From contig JAFIGX010000011.1 in assembly GCA_017849455.1 (NCBI GenBank), positions 1 to 64,000 of the forward strand: a stretch of DNA of 64,000 nt, read 5' to 3'. The DNA is from Pseudobacter sp. GTDB taxonomy: Bacteria; Bacteroidota; Bacteroidia; Chitinophagales; Chitinophagaceae. The stretch's first letter is position 1; every line of letters begins with the position of its first letter. The notes below the pieces were generated by a model. The model had not been told where the DNA came from. It searched no databases and was given only the letters and a program-made list of their open reading frames with translations. Shown here piece after piece: positions 1-9,075 of this stretch. Both the position numbers and the translations under genes were made by a program.

Positions 1-21
1 AGACGTGTGCTCTTCCGATCT
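1..21. other. Illumina TruSeq adapter remnant at contig end
   Basis: The first 21 bases are identical to the 3' part of the Illumina TruSeq read-2 adapter, ending in GCTCTTCCGATCT. The match stops exactly where adapter ligation would end, and base 22 begins ordinary sequence. This is an untrimmed library artefact, so base 1 is a contig end and not a biological junction. Confidence 0.97.
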
Positions 22-84
22 CCAAATATTCAACGACATATCCTCCTAATCCTTAAAATCCAATAAATCATGGTTCAGACTTGG

Positions 85-121
85 TAAATTTGCCGATACC
101 GGTCCGGCTTCGCCGGACCGG
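85..121 (+). promoter_or_regulatory. Promoter -7 element followed by GC-rich hairpin upstream of the copper ATPase
   Basis: TAAATTTG at 85-92 fits the Bacteroidota -7 consensus TAnnTTTG; no good -33 box is seen at the usual distance. It is followed by a perfect 10-bp inverted repeat (99-108 and 112-121, CCGGTCCGGC / GCCGGACCGG) with a three-base loop. If transcription starts about six bases after the -7 box, the hairpin forms the very 5' end of the mRNA, 20 bases before the ATG at 142. It could stabilise the transcript, restrict ribosome access, or act as a DNA site for a regulator. The function is not known. Confidence 0.45.
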
Positions 122-141
122 AAGCTTAAACCCGCCAAGAA

Positions 142-2265
142 ATGGAAACAGTGAATTGGAAAGTTGAAGGAATGACCTGCTCGAACTGCGCCCTCACCAT
201 CCATCATTACCTCGAAAAAGAAGGGATGAAAGAGGTAAAGGTGAACCTGGCAGGCGGAGATGTCAGCTTCATCCTGAACGGGAACACCACCAAACAAAAC
301 CTGGTCAAAGGGATCGAATCATTGGGTTATGCGGTTGAACCGGAACATCCCGGAGAGATAAAGCGCTCCAGAAGATTTTTATCGAACCATCTCCAACGAT
401 TTTTATTCTGCCTCATTTTTACCGCACCATTGATGTTGCACATGTTCGATAAATGGGTGCATATCCACTGGCTCATGAACCCCTGGGTGCAGCTCGCTTT
501 TTGTATTCCCGTGTACATGGCGGGCATGGATTTTTTCGGACGCAGCGCCATCAAAAGCATCCGCAACGGCATGCCCAATATGAATGTGCTGGTGGCCATC
601 GGTGCAACCGCAGCATTCGTATACAGCCTTACCGGGGCCCTGCTCGGATTGGGAGAAGGTTACCTGTTCTTCGAAACGACCGCTTCCGTCATCACGCTGG
701 TCTTTCTCGGTAACTACCTGGAAGATGCTTCCATCCGATCTACCCAAAGGGCCTTGAACAGCCTGGCCAGGTCGCAAAAAGTGATGGCCAATATGATCGC
801 ATTCGATGAGCACCACCAGGAGCTCATCTTCCCCGTTGAAAATACTACGCTCCGGCATGGGGATCTCCTACTCATCAGGAGCGGCGAACAGGTACCGGCA
901 GATTGTAAGATACTATGGGGCGACGCTACGGTGAATGAATCGATCATCACCGGTGAAAGCCTGCCGGTCACCAAAAGACCAAAAGACCTGCTGATCGGCG
1001 GAAGCCTGCTGGCCGATGGAACTATCAAAGCCCAGGTAACGGCAGAAGCGAAAGACTCAGTGCTCGCCAATATCATCAACCTCGTAAAACGCGCACAGGC
1101 TGAAAAACCGCCTGTTCAGCAGCTGGCCGATAAGATCAGCGCTGTTTTCGTGCCCGTGGTGCTGGGGATCGCCGCTATTACCCTGGTGGCGAACTGGGTC
1201 ATTCTGCATGATTTCACGTCATCCCTTATGCGAAGTATCGCCGTACTGGTGATCGCATGCCCATGTGCCATGGGATTGGCCACACCGGCCGCTATCGCCG
1301 TTGGTTTGGGAAGGGCCGCCAGGAATGGTATACTGTTCCGTCATGCACGCAGTCTGGAACTTTTCCGGAATATCAAACAGGTGGTCTTCGATAAAACAGG
1401 CACACTTACTACCGGCCGGTTTGAAATGGCCGCATCGAAAGTGTTGGCGGAGAATATTCCGGAAGATCATTTCAGGCAGATCGTATATTCTTTGGAGAAA
1501 TATTCCACCCATCCCATTGCGCAATGTATTGCTACCGCCTGGAAACGGAAAGACGAGATCAGGTGGTCTTCCATCGAGGAAGTGAAAGGGCTGGGCATGA
1601 AGGCAAGAACGAAGGAAGGGGATGAATATGTAGCAGGTTCATACAAGGTGGCGATGGCGCTCACCAAAGATGATACTCATAATGTTTATGTTCTGAGGAA
1701 CGGTGAGCTGATCGGATGGATCGATGTGAAAGATGAGGTCCGCCAGGAAGCGATCACCGTTGTGCAATACCTGCGCCACAAAGGGGTCCGTACCATTCTC
1801 CTGAGTGGCGACCGTCTCGCCAGATGCAGGCAACTGGCCGATTTCCTCGGTATCGATGAAGTGATCGCTGAACAAACCCCGGAAGAAAAACTGACGGTGG
1901 TGGAAGACCTCACCCTGCAGGGCCCTACTGCCATGGTGGGTGATGGCATCAACGATGCCCCCGCACTGGCCAAAGCCACGATCGGGATCTCGCTCAGTGA
2001 GGCATCACAGATTGCCGTTCAGACGGCCGACGTAGTGCTGATGGGCCATGGCATCAAAAACCTGCCATTGTCACTCGGATTGGGCAAACACACATTCAGG
2101 ACCGTTCAGCAAAATCTTTTCTGGGCTTTTATTTACAATATCATAGCCATTCCAGTTGCTGCCTTTGGATTGCTCACACCCACTTTCGGCGCATTGGTAA
2201 TGGGATTGAGCGATGTGGTGCTCGGCATCAATTCAGTGAGATTGTTCGTGAAGAAAGTCGTATAA
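142..2265 (+). CDS. copA: Copper(I)-type P1B ATPase
   Basis: Inner-membrane ATPase predicted to export Cu(I) (or Ag(I)). In order: one HMA metal-binding domain with C13-x-x-C16 in GMTCSNC, membrane segments, an actuator domain with TGES at 270-273, the transport motif C373-P-C375 in the membrane, the phosphorylation loop DKTGTLT with D417, an HP dipeptide in STHPIAQ, and the hinge GDGINDAP from residue 600. CPC with a final-helix YN and MGLS favours copper over zinc or cadmium, which normally goes with other residues. At 707 residues it is shorter than two-HMA CopA proteins because it has only one such domain. It lies at a contig end, so an upstream regulator or chaperone could be missing from view. 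recQ follows after 41 bases. Confidence 0.93.
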   Translation: METVNWKVEGMTCSNCALTIHHYLEKEGMKEVKVNLAGGDVSFILNGNTTKQNLVKGIESLGYAVEPEHPGEIKRSRRFLSNHLQRFLFCLIFTAPLMLHMFDKWVHIHWLMNPWVQLAFCIPVYMAGMDFFGRSAIKSIRNGMPNMNVLVAIGATAAFVYSLTGALLGLGEGYLFFETTASVITLVFLGNYLEDASIRSTQRALNSLARSQKVMANMIAFDEHHQELIFPVENTTLRHGDLLLIRSGEQVPADCKILWGDATVNESIITGESLPVTKRPKDLLIGGSLLADGTIKAQVTAEAKDSVLANIINLVKRAQAEKPPVQQLADKISAVFVPVVLGIAAITLVANWVILHDFTSSLMRSIAVLVIACPCAMGLATPAAIAVGLGRAARNGILFRHARSLELFRNIKQVVFDKTGTLTTGRFEMAASKVLAENIPEDHFRQIVYSLEKYSTHPIAQCIATAWKRKDEIRWSSIEEVKGLGMKARTKEGDEYVAGSYKVAMALTKDDTHNVYVLRNGELIGWIDVKDEVRQEAITVVQYLRHKGVRTILLSGDRLARCRQLADFLGIDEVIAEQTPEEKLTVVEDLTLQGPTAMVGDGINDAPALAKATIGISLSEASQIAVQTADVVLMGHGIKNLPLSLGLGKHTFRTVQQNLFWAFIYNIIAIPVAAFGLLTPTFGALVMGLSDVVLGINSVRLFVKKVV

Positions 2266-2306
2266 CCCCATCGCCTTCCGATTTGCTTACCTTCGCATCT
2301 CGACTG

Positions 2307-4217
2307 ATGCCCGTCATCCATTCCATATTGAAAGAATATTGGGGATATGATTCCTTCCGCCCATTGCAGGAAGAGATCATCACGTCCATATTGGAAGGGA
2401 AAGATACATTGGCCATCCTTCCTACAGGTGGCGGCAAGTCCATCTGTTTCCAGGTGCCTGCCCTGGCACGCGAAGGATTATGCCTGGTGATCAGTCCGCT
2501 CATTGCGCTGATGAAAGACCAGGTGGAGAACCTTCGCAGAAAAGGGATCACAGCGTTTGCCATTCATTCAGGATTGAACAGGAAAGAAGTGCTGAACACA
2601 CTCAAAGTGGCCACACGCAGCAATTGCAAGTTCCTGTATGTTTCGCCTGAGAGATTGGAAACGGCCCTGTTCAAAGAATTCCTGCCTGCGCTCGATATCA
2701 ACCTCGTGGCGGTCGATGAGGCGCATTGTATCTCTCAGTGGGGTTATGATTTCAGACCTCCTTACCTGCGCATTGCGGCCCTGCGCGAAGAATTGAAAAA
2801 TGTGCCCATACTGGCGCTCACTGCTTCGGCCACACCGGATGTTCAAAAGGATATCGCCCACAAATTATTATTTACATCGCCGCAGGTTTTCCGGAAGTCG
2901 TTCGAAAGGCCCAACCTCTCCTATAGTGTATTCAAGGTGGAATCGAAGATCAACAAGATCGTTGAAGTGCTCCAAAAAGTTCCTGGCAGCAGCATCGTGT
3001 ATTGCAGGAGCAGGAAGCGCACCAAATCCATCAGCGACCTGTTGAATATGTATGGGATCACGGCCGATCATTATCACGCCGGGTTACCGCAGGATGAACG
3101 TAGCCAAAAGCAGGATGACTGGATCAAAAACAAAACACGCACCATCGTTTGCACCAATGCATTCGGTTTGGGCATCGATAAGCCCGATGTACGCACTGTG
3201 ATACATGCCGATCTGCCCGACTGTCTCGAGAACTATTACCAGGAAGCCGGTCGGGCAGGAAGGGATGGAAAGAAAGCCTATGCCGTTCTCTTGTATGATG
3301 AACAGGAGCCGGATGAATTGGGGTCGCTGCCCGAAATTCGTTTTCCGAAGCTGTCCGATATACAGTTGGTGTACCAGGGCATCATGAATTACCTGCAAAT
3401 CCCATCCGGAAGCGGCGAAGGCAATTATTACGATTTCGACCTCACCGATTTCATCCAGAAATTCCAGCTCGATACACAGCTCGCGATCTATACCATCAAA
3501 TCGATGGAACAGGAAGGATGGCTGAGCTTCAATGAACAGGTATTCCTCCCTGCCAGTATCGAGTTCACCACCGGTAAGGATGTTCTTTATGAATTCGAGA
3601 GCAGCAACCCTGCACTCGAACCACTGATCAAGACATTGCTCCGTACTTATGAAGGGATCTTCGATCAGCCGGTGAATATTCATGAGAAAACCATCGCAAG
3701 GTTGTTGCGGGAAGAGATGGGGACGGTGGTGCAACAGTTGAAAAAATTACAGGCATATCATATCCTGCAATATATCCCTCAGAAAGATACTCCCCAGTTG
3801 TATTTTCTGCAAAACCGGATCAAGGCCGGCGATCTGCAGATCGATACCCGGAACTACGGGAGCCGGAAACAACAGCTTCAGGAAAGGATCGACAACTTAC
3901 TGAAATATATACACGAAAATAAGGATTGCCGGAGCCAATATATAGCCAATTATTTTGGGGACAGTACTGCAAAACCCTGTGGCGTTTGTGATAACTGCCT
4001 CCGTACCCGGCAGCAGGAACCAAGTACAAAGGAATTCGAATCGATCCGGCAAAGGTTATGGTCATTGATCGACGGGGAACCCGTATCAACGGCAGCGCTA
4101 CTGCAACAGCTTACCGATATCAATAAAGACAAAATCTGGAAAGTGCTGAATTTCTTGCAGGCAGAGCAGCTAATAAAGGTGAATGACAAAGGAGAGATCA
4201 CCAGGATTACCCCTTAA
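2307..4217 (+). CDS. recQ: ATP-dependent DNA helicase RecQ
   Basis: 3'-5' superfamily 2 helicase acting in recombination repair and stalled-fork processing. The sequence shows Walker A PTGGGKS with K44, the DEAH box at 137-140 in the RecQ-typical context DEAHCISQWG, the aromatic-rich loop just after it, helicase motifs IV-VI ending in QEAGRAGRDG, and a zinc-binding cysteine cluster (CRSQYI ... CGVCDNC) around residues 541-565. A winged-helix segment follows; no clear HRDC domain is visible, so it is closer to short RecQ proteins. A TTG in frame at 2283 would add eight residues, but the ATG at 2307 starts directly at the conserved region and TACCTTCG at 2289-2296 looks like a -7 box, so 2307 is preferred. 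Converges with the HerA-like gene. Confidence 0.93.
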   Translation: MPVIHSILKEYWGYDSFRPLQEEIITSILEGKDTLAILPTGGGKSICFQVPALAREGLCLVISPLIALMKDQVENLRRKGITAFAIHSGLNRKEVLNTLKVATRSNCKFLYVSPERLETALFKEFLPALDINLVAVDEAHCISQWGYDFRPPYLRIAALREELKNVPILALTASATPDVQKDIAHKLLFTSPQVFRKSFERPNLSYSVFKVESKINKIVEVLQKVPGSSIVYCRSRKRTKSISDLLNMYGITADHYHAGLPQDERSQKQDDWIKNKTRTIVCTNAFGLGIDKPDVRTVIHADLPDCLENYYQEAGRAGRDGKKAYAVLLYDEQEPDELGSLPEIRFPKLSDIQLVYQGIMNYLQIPSGSGEGNYYDFDLTDFIQKFQLDTQLAIYTIKSMEQEGWLSFNEQVFLPASIEFTTGKDVLYEFESSNPALEPLIKTLLRTYEGIFDQPVNIHEKTIARLLREEMGTVVQQLKKLQAYHILQYIPQKDTPQLYFLQNRIKAGDLQIDTRNYGSRKQQLQERIDNLLKYIHENKDCRSQYIANYFGDSTAKPCGVCDNCLRTRQQEPSTKEFESIRQRLWSLIDGEPVSTAALLQQLTDINKDKIWKVLNFLQAEQLIKVNDKGEITRITP

Positions 4218-4244
4218 TAAAGGTTATGTGCATTGCAGAGGCTA

Positions 4245-4280
4245 CCTTGTCAACATATCAACCTTTCACCTTATCAACAA
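4245..4280. repeat. Half copy of the convergent-gap repeat family
   Basis: The segment CCTTGTCAACATATCAACC and its continuation carry the TCAAC/CAACCTT words seen in the right arms of the elements at 11462, 23486, 27473 and 52195. No matching left arm is present, apart from a six-base AAGGTT (4220-4225) that could pair with AACCTT (4260-4265). It lies between the stop codons of two convergent genes, as most of the other copies do. Read as a degraded member of the family. Confidence 0.5.
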
Positions 4281-4284
4281 TCCC

Positions 4285-5826
4285 TTAAAACCAACTGCTC
4301 TTCTTCGAGCTCCTGCCACCCAGTCCCAATGCCCCCAACAAGCTGCGTGTGATCACACTCGCTGCCGTGCGGCCGATCTGCCGGGTAACGGAATTGTCGA
4401 GCACTTTTTCGATGGTGGATTTTTCCTGCTTGCCGGAAGATTTTTTTTCTTCCGTTTCAGATCTTTTCGCTGCTTCTTCCAATTTGGCAGTGAGTATCTC
4501 GTAGGCGCTTTGGGAATCGACCGCCTCCGCATATTTTTTGATCAGCTTCGAATGGCTGATGATGTTATCGATCTCCCCGTCCGTCAGAACATCCATCCTG
4601 GACCGGGGCGATACCAGCATCGTATCTACCAGCGGGGTTGGTATGCCTTTCTCATTGAGCATGGTCACCAGTGCTTCGCCGATCCCCAGTTGCGTGAGCA
4701 GGTCTTCCGTTTTATAATATTCCGTTTCGGGATAGTTCTGTGCTGCCTGTTTGATCGTTTTCCGGTCGGCTGCCGTAAAAGCACGGAGGGCATGCTGCAC
4801 TTTCAGACCAAGCTGGCTCAGTACGCTGGCCGGCACATCCTGCGGGTTTTGGGTACAAAAGAAAATGCCCACTCCTTTGGAGCGGATCAGCTTGATCACG
4901 GTCTCTATCTGCTGCAACAAAGCGTCAGTAGCCTCCTGGAATACCAGGTGCGCCTCATCGATGAACATGACCAGCTTGGGCTTATCGAGATCACCTGCTT
5001 CGGGAAGGGTGGCATACAGTTCGTCGAGCATCTGCAACATGAACGTGGAAAATAGCTTTGGGCGGTTCTGCATATCCGTTACTCTTACGATGCTGATCAT
5101 TCCACGCCCATCATCCGCGATCCGCATCAGGTCGTCCACCTCAAAAGAAGGTTCTCCGAAAAATACATCGGCCCCCTGTTGTTGCAGCTCGATCACTTTT
5201 CGCAGGATGGTGCCTGTGCTTGTAGTAACGATCTTACCGTACGACTTTTCCAGTTCTGCCTTGCCCTCATTGCTCACATATTGCAGTACTTTGATGAAGT
5301 CCTTTAGATCGAGCAGGGGCATTTTATTGTCGTCGCAATATTTGAAGATCATGGCTACCAGTCCCTGCTGTGTATCGTTCAGGTCGAGGATCTTGGAAAG
5401 CAGGATAGGCCCGAACTCACTTACTGTGGCACGAAGGCGAACGCCTTTTTCATTGCTGAGGCTCAACAGTTCGACCGGGAATGCCGTGGGCTTGTATTCA
5501 CCTCCGATCTTCTCCATGCGTTCCTTGATCTTATCGTTCTCCGTGCCGGCTGCTGCGATGCCGCTGAGATCACCCTTTATATCCATCAGCAATACAGGTA
5601 CACTGGCATCGCTGAGGCCTTCGGCCAGCACCTGCAATGTTTTGGTTTTACCGGTACCGGTGGCGCCGGCGATCAGTCCATGACGGTTCATCGTTTTCAA
5701 CGGGAGAAAAATATCCGCACCTTTCATCACTTCACCATCCAGCATGGCGGCCCCTATCCTGAATGATTCACCTTTGAAAGTATAGCCGTCCTTGATCAGT
5801 TGTGCAAAAGCATTTTTATCGGGCAT
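4285..5826 (-). CDS. HerA-like ATPase, DUF853 family (YjgR-like)
   Basis: Cytoplasmic P-loop ATPase related to HerA/FtsK and to E. coli YjgR, whose role is poorly known. It has Walker A GATGTGKT near residue 55 and Walker B LVMFIDEAH near residue 265, followed by CTQNPQDVP, a conserved sensor-like stretch in this family. The C-terminus is rich in lysine and glutamate around a low-complexity linker and ends SSWF. The frame stays open to 5889, but that start would lie inside the next gene; the ATG at 5826 (MPDKNAFAQLI) matches the usual start of the family. It follows the GroES-like gene by 46 bases on the same strand and is probably co-transcribed with it. Confidence 0.88.
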   Translation of the reverse strand: MPDKNAFAQLIKDGYTFKGESFRIGAAMLDGEVMKGADIFLPLKTMNRHGLIAGATGTGKTKTLQVLAEGLSDASVPVLLMDIKGDLSGIAAAGTENDKIKERMEKIGGEYKPTAFPVELLSLSNEKGVRLRATVSEFGPILLSKILDLNDTQQGLVAMIFKYCDDNKMPLLDLKDFIKVLQYVSNEGKAELEKSYGKIVTTSTGTILRKVIELQQQGADVFFGEPSFEVDDLMRIADDGRGMISIVRVTDMQNRPKLFSTFMLQMLDELYATLPEAGDLDKPKLVMFIDEAHLVFQEATDALLQQIETVIKLIRSKGVGIFFCTQNPQDVPASVLSQLGLKVQHALRAFTAADRKTIKQAAQNYPETEYYKTEDLLTQLGIGEALVTMLNEKGIPTPLVDTMLVSPRSRMDVLTDGEIDNIISHSKLIKKYAEAVDSQSAYEILTAKLEEAAKRSETEEKKSSGKQEKSTIEKVLDNSVTRQIGRTAASVITRSLLGALGLGGRSSKKSSWF

Positions 5827-5872
5827 AGGAACAAATTGTGATGGAAAGTTAAAGGAATTTGTTGGCAACTGT

Positions 5873-6244
5873 TCAGATATCCTCCTCACGTTCCAGCATC
5901 AGGATAGCGCTCTGCGGAACGATATAATATTTCTCATTTTCATACAGCACTTCGGTGGCGCCGCTCAGTAAGAAAATGGCCAGATCGCCTTCCCTGGCCT
6001 GCAGTGGGATATATTTCACTTTGTCGTCGGCAGCTTTCCACGGCTCATCGTCCACCGGCATCGGGATGGCATAACCCGGTCCGGTCTTGATCACATAGCC
6101 CTGTTGTACTTTTTCCCGCTCCTGTACGCCGGGAGGAAGGTACAGTCCGCTTTCAGTTCGTTCATTGGGCCTGGCAGGGCGGATGAGGATACGGTCTCCG
6201 ATGACGATCAGCTTCTTGAAAGTATTGTCTGTTGTCAGTCTCAT
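5873..6244 (-). CDS. GroES-like co-chaperone family protein
   Basis: Small protein with the GroES/Cpn10 beta-barrel signature: VIGDRILIRPARPNERTESG near the start (family pattern of a hydrophobic strand, D-R-h-h-h-x-P) and a C-terminal strand pair with TEVLYENEKYYIVP. It is longer than true GroES (about 95 residues) and has no GroEL beside it, so it may be a divergent paralogue found in Bacteroidota and not the main co-chaperonin. An upstream in-frame start at 6277 exists; the ATG at 6244 (MRLTTDNTF) is preferred because TAATTTTG on the minus strand (6270-6263), a -7 box match, lies between the two. Probably heads an operon with the HerA-like gene. Confidence 0.8.
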   Translation of the reverse strand: MRLTTDNTFKKLIVIGDRILIRPARPNERTESGLYLPPGVQEREKVQQGYVIKTGPGYAIPMPVDDEPWKAADDKVKYIPLQAREGDLAIFLLSGATEVLYENEKYYIVPQSAILMLEREEDI

Positions 6245-6364
6245 TATTCGGTCTTTATACCGCAAAATTAAACCCAATTATTAACAAAATATTACACGCG
6301 ACTTGTCAGATATGGTAAATGATTTAATTTTATTTACACTATTGATATACTAAATCTACCAACA

Positions 6365-7066
6365 ATGGAAGGAAAGAAACCGAAAATTTTATTGTGTGAA
6401 GACGATCAGAACCTGGGCAGCGTGCTGAAAAACTACCTGGAATTAAATGATTTCGATGTTACGCTGGAGAGAGACGGCCGCCTGGGACTGGCCGCGTTCC
6501 AACGTGAAAAATTCGAACTCTGCCTGCTGGATATCATGATGCCCCACATGGATGGATTCACCCTGGCCGAAGAGATCCGCGATGTAGATCCCGATATTCC
6601 CCTGTTCTTTCTCAGCGCCAAGACCATGAAGGAAGATATCATACAGGGATATAAGCTGGGCGCCGACGACTATATCACCAAACCTTTCGACAGTGAAGTG
6701 CTGTTGCTGAAAATAAAAGCGATCCTGAAAAGGAACGAAGAAGTGACCAAGGAACAGGAGAATAAGGAATATGACCTCGGCAGCTATCATTTCAATCCCA
6801 AACTAAGGGAACTGAGCCATAATGGAAAGACCCAAACGCTTTCTCCCAAGGAAAATGAATTGCTGAAAATGCTGGCTGAACATATCAATGACCTGCTTCC
6901 CCGTGAACAGGCCCTCAAAAAGATCTGGGGCAGTGATACCTATTTCAATGGCCGCAGTATGGACGTGTATATTGCCAAGCTGCGCAAATACCTCAAGGAC
7001 GATGACCAGATCGAGATCGTGAACATACATGGTAATGGCTTCCGCCTGGTAGCGCCGGTTGCTTAA
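6365..7066 (+). CDS. OmpR/PhoB-family response regulator
   Basis: Two-component DNA-binding response regulator. Receiver domain residues 1-120 contain the acidic pair ED near residue 14, phospho-acceptor D56 in LLDIMMPHMDG, a conserved serine in FLSAK and lysine in ITKPF. A winged-helix effector domain of the OmpR type fills residues 130-230 (TLSPKENELLKML and SMDVYIAKLRKYL). No histidine kinase is adjacent, so the partner is encoded elsewhere. The gene is divergent from the GroES-like gene with a 120-base AT-rich gap. The overall form resembles RprY-type regulators of Bacteroidota, but the regulated genes cannot be told from this sequence. Confidence 0.93.
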   Translation: MEGKKPKILLCEDDQNLGSVLKNYLELNDFDVTLERDGRLGLAAFQREKFELCLLDIMMPHMDGFTLAEEIRDVDPDIPLFFLSAKTMKEDIIQGYKLGADDYITKPFDSEVLLLKIKAILKRNEEVTKEQENKEYDLGSYHFNPKLRELSHNGKTQTLSPKENELLKMLAEHINDLLPREQALKKIWGSDTYFNGRSMDVYIAKLRKYLKDDDQIEIVNIHGNGFRLVAPVA

Positions 7067-7070
7067 TCTG

Positions 7071-7228
7071 TTTGTGGTTGGTGGTTGGTCGTTTGTGGTT
7101 GAGGTAACTGCGAAATAAAAAGCAGAAATGACAATAATTTACATGGGTAATTAATTGTGGCGGTCGGATATTCTTTTGCCGACCGAATCTCAGCAACGAC
7201 AAACGACCAACAACAAACCACAAACAAC
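7071..7228. repeat. Composite inverted repeat between convergent genes
   Basis: Outer imperfect arms at 7071-7102 (TTTGTGGTTGGTGGTTGGTC and onward) and 7194-7228 (its near reverse complement, ending CAAACCACAAACAAC) surround about 90 bases. Inside lies a perfect 7-bp hairpin CGGTCGG / CCGACCG (7161-7167, 7179-7185). It occupies the whole gap between the response regulator and ruvB, which converge. The outer words differ from the GGTTGACA family elsewhere in the window, but placement and architecture are alike. It could be a bidirectional terminator or a small mobile palindromic element. Confidence 0.7.
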
Positions 7229-7237
7229 TAAGGGTAT

Positions 7238-8269
7238 TTAATCGAACAAGGTATTGCTATCCCCCCGCTTCATGTTTTTTCCCAAATGTTCATACGCTTT
7301 ATGGGTGGCTTCTCGGCCACGGGGCGTTCGTTTGATGAACCCTTCCTGGATGAGGAATGGCTCATAGACTTCTTCGAGCGTTCCCGTTTCTTCTCCCACT
7401 GCAGTGGCGATCGTGGTAATGCCTACAGGCCCCCCTTTGAATTTTTCGATGATGGTGAGCAGTATGCGGTTATCCATATCATCCAACCCATGCTCGTCTA
7501 CATTCAATGCTTTAAGTGCATGTTGCGTAATGGCCAGGTCGATGATACCATTGCCCAATACCTGCGCAAAATCGCGCACACGGCGAAGGAGCCCATTGGC
7601 AATACGTGGTGTGCCACGGCTGCGGCGCGCAATCTCACCAGCTGCTTCCGAAGTGATCTTTGTACCCAGGATACTGGCAGAACGGTTGATGATATGCTGG
7701 AGCGTATCGGCGGAATAATATTCAAGACGGGATTTGATGGCGAACCTCGACAGGAGCGGTGCCGTGAGCAGACCGCTACGGGTGGTGGCGCCTACGAGGG
7801 TGAAAGGATTTAGATTGATCTGGATACTGCGTGCATTGGGACCACTGTCGATCATGATATCGAGCCTGTAATCCTCCATCGCTGCATAAAGATATTCTTC
7901 CACCACTGTACTGAGACGATGGATCTCGTCGATGAACAGCACATCATGAGGTTCCAGGTTGGTGAGCAGCCCTGCCAGATCACCCGGCTTTTCGATCACC
8001 GGACCGGAGGTTTCCCTGATCTGCACGCCGAGTTCATTGGCCACGATCCGGCTCAGGGTCGTTTTACCGAGACCGGGAGGGCCATGGAACAGGATATGGT
8101 CGAGGGCTTCCCCACGCAGCTTCGCAGCCTTGATGAAGATCTTGAGGTTCTCGATGATCTGACCCTGACCGGCAAAATCCACGATCTCCCGCGGACGGAT
8201 ATTGTTCTCGAACTCTTTGTCGGCCGCACTCTGGAATGCTTTGTCGTTATTTAGGTTTGGATTGGACAT
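7238..8269 (-). CDS. ruvB: Holliday junction branch migration DNA helicase RuvB
   Basis: AAA+ motor of the RuvAB complex that drives branch migration of Holliday junctions. The protein has the RuvB-typical start [14 protein letters not shown], Walker [10 protein letters not shown] with K69, Walker B with DEIH at 114-117, a sensor-1 region [13 protein letters not shown], arginine finger region [10 protein letters not shown] and the C-terminal winged helix ending in TPRGREAT. The 343 residues match the family. An upstream in-frame start at 8341 exists, but the ATG at 8269 (MSNPNLNN) fits the family, and a minus-strand TACTTTTG (8305-8298) -7 box lies just upstream of it. ruvC is also in this window (22922) but ruvA is not. 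Confidence 0.97.
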   Translation of the reverse strand: MSNPNLNNDKAFQSAADKEFENNIRPREIVDFAGQGQIIENLKIFIKAAKLRGEALDHILFHGPPGLGKTTLSRIVANELGVQIRETSGPVIEKPGDLAGLLTNLEPHDVLFIDEIHRLSTVVEEYLYAAMEDYRLDIMIDSGPNARSIQINLNPFTLVGATTRSGLLTAPLLSRFAIKSRLEYYSADTLQHIINRSASILGTKITSEAAGEIARRSRGTPRIANGLLRRVRDFAQVLGNGIIDLAITQHALKALNVDEHGLDDMDNRILLTIIEKFKGGPVGITTIATAVGEETGTLEEVYEPFLIQEGFIKRTPRGREATHKAYEHLGKNMKRGDSNTLFD

Positions 8270-8317
8270 TTGTTTCTGGCAACTTTGTAAAACTACACAA
8301 AAGTAAGCAGTAACACT

Positions 8318-9013
8318 ATGCGGATACATTTTATACAACATGTCGCTTTCGAATCACCGGGATTCCTGCTCGAATGGGCAGAGCAACATGCGCACACGAT
8401 CAGCTTTTCAAGAATGTATGAACAGGTAAACTTTCCTGCTGTACAGGATGTGGACCTGCTCATCATCATGGGAGGCCCGATGGGCGTATATGAAGAAAAC
8501 AAATACCATTGGCTGAAACCTGAAAAGGAATTCATCAGGAAGGTGATCGACAACGGGAAAAAAGTGTTGGGTATCTGCCTGGGCGCTCAACTGCTGGCCG
8601 AAGTACTGGGATCGAAAGTATATCCCAATGTGGAAAAAGAGATCGGCTGGTGGCCAGTGCAAACTATCCGCCATGAAAAAGCCGACCTGCTTACCGGTGA
8701 TCTGCCGGAGATCTTCACGGCCTTTCACTGGCATGGTGATACTTTCGATCTGCCCAAAGGAGCCGTGCATCTTTTCAGGACCGATATCTGCCACAACCAG
8801 GGGTTTATCTTCAATGAGCAGGTAGCCGGATTGCAATTCCATCTCGAGGCCACCGCGCCATTGATCGATCAGATGCTGCATCATGGAAGATCTGAACTGG
8901 TGATAGCAAGATATATAGAACCTGAAACTGAAATAAGGGACACGGCCCATCAATACCTGGGCAATACAAACCGCTACCTGAACAGTTTCGTGAACAATTT
9001 CCTAAAGCTTTGA
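8318..9013 (+). CDS. Class I (type 1) glutamine amidotransferase
   Basis: Cytoplasmic enzyme-domain protein that hydrolyses glutamine to release ammonia or cleaves a gamma-glutamyl bond. The nucleophile is C87 in GICLGAQ and the catalytic pair is H175 and E177 in LQFHLEA; the oxyanion motif MGGPMGVYE is at 51-59. It stands alone as a domain, like the GMP synthase-related proteins and gamma-glutamyl hydrolases (PuuD-like), with no synthetase domain attached. The substrate is unknown. The gene is divergent from ruvB by 48 bases, and its last bases overlap the promoter region of the following MarR gene. Confidence 0.9.
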   Translation: MRIHFIQHVAFESPGFLLEWAEQHAHTISFSRMYEQVNFPAVQDVDLLIIMGGPMGVYEENKYHWLKPEKEFIRKVIDNGKKVLGICLGAQLLAEVLGSKVYPNVEKEIGWWPVQTIRHEKADLLTGDLPEIFTAFHWHGDTFDLPKGAVHLFRTDICHNQGFIFNEQVAGLQFHLEATAPLIDQMLHHGRSELVIARYIEPETEIRDTAHQYLGNTNRYLNSFVNNFLKL

Positions 9014-9016
9014 TCA

Positions 9017-9049
9017 TATTTGTATATACAAATAAATATCGTATCTTTG
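9017..9049 (+). promoter_or_regulatory. marR promoter with overlapping palindromic operator
   Basis: An 18-bp perfect palindrome, TATTTGTATATACAAATA (9017-9034), overlaps a very good Bacteroidota promoter: TTTG at 9019-9022, a 19-base spacer and TATCTTTG at 9042-9049. Binding to the palindrome would cover the -33 element, so it should repress. The same 18 bases recur at 9520-9537. The arrangement is typical of self-repressing MarR regulators. Confidence 0.8.
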
Positions 9050-9075
9050 TACAGTCAATAACTCAGGAAAACACA

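Noticed and set aside
4183..5055. 290-residue open frame over the recQ / HerA-like junction
   Set aside because: It overlaps the end of recQ and runs antisense to the conserved HerA-like gene, with cysteine- and phenylalanine-rich unlikely sequence.
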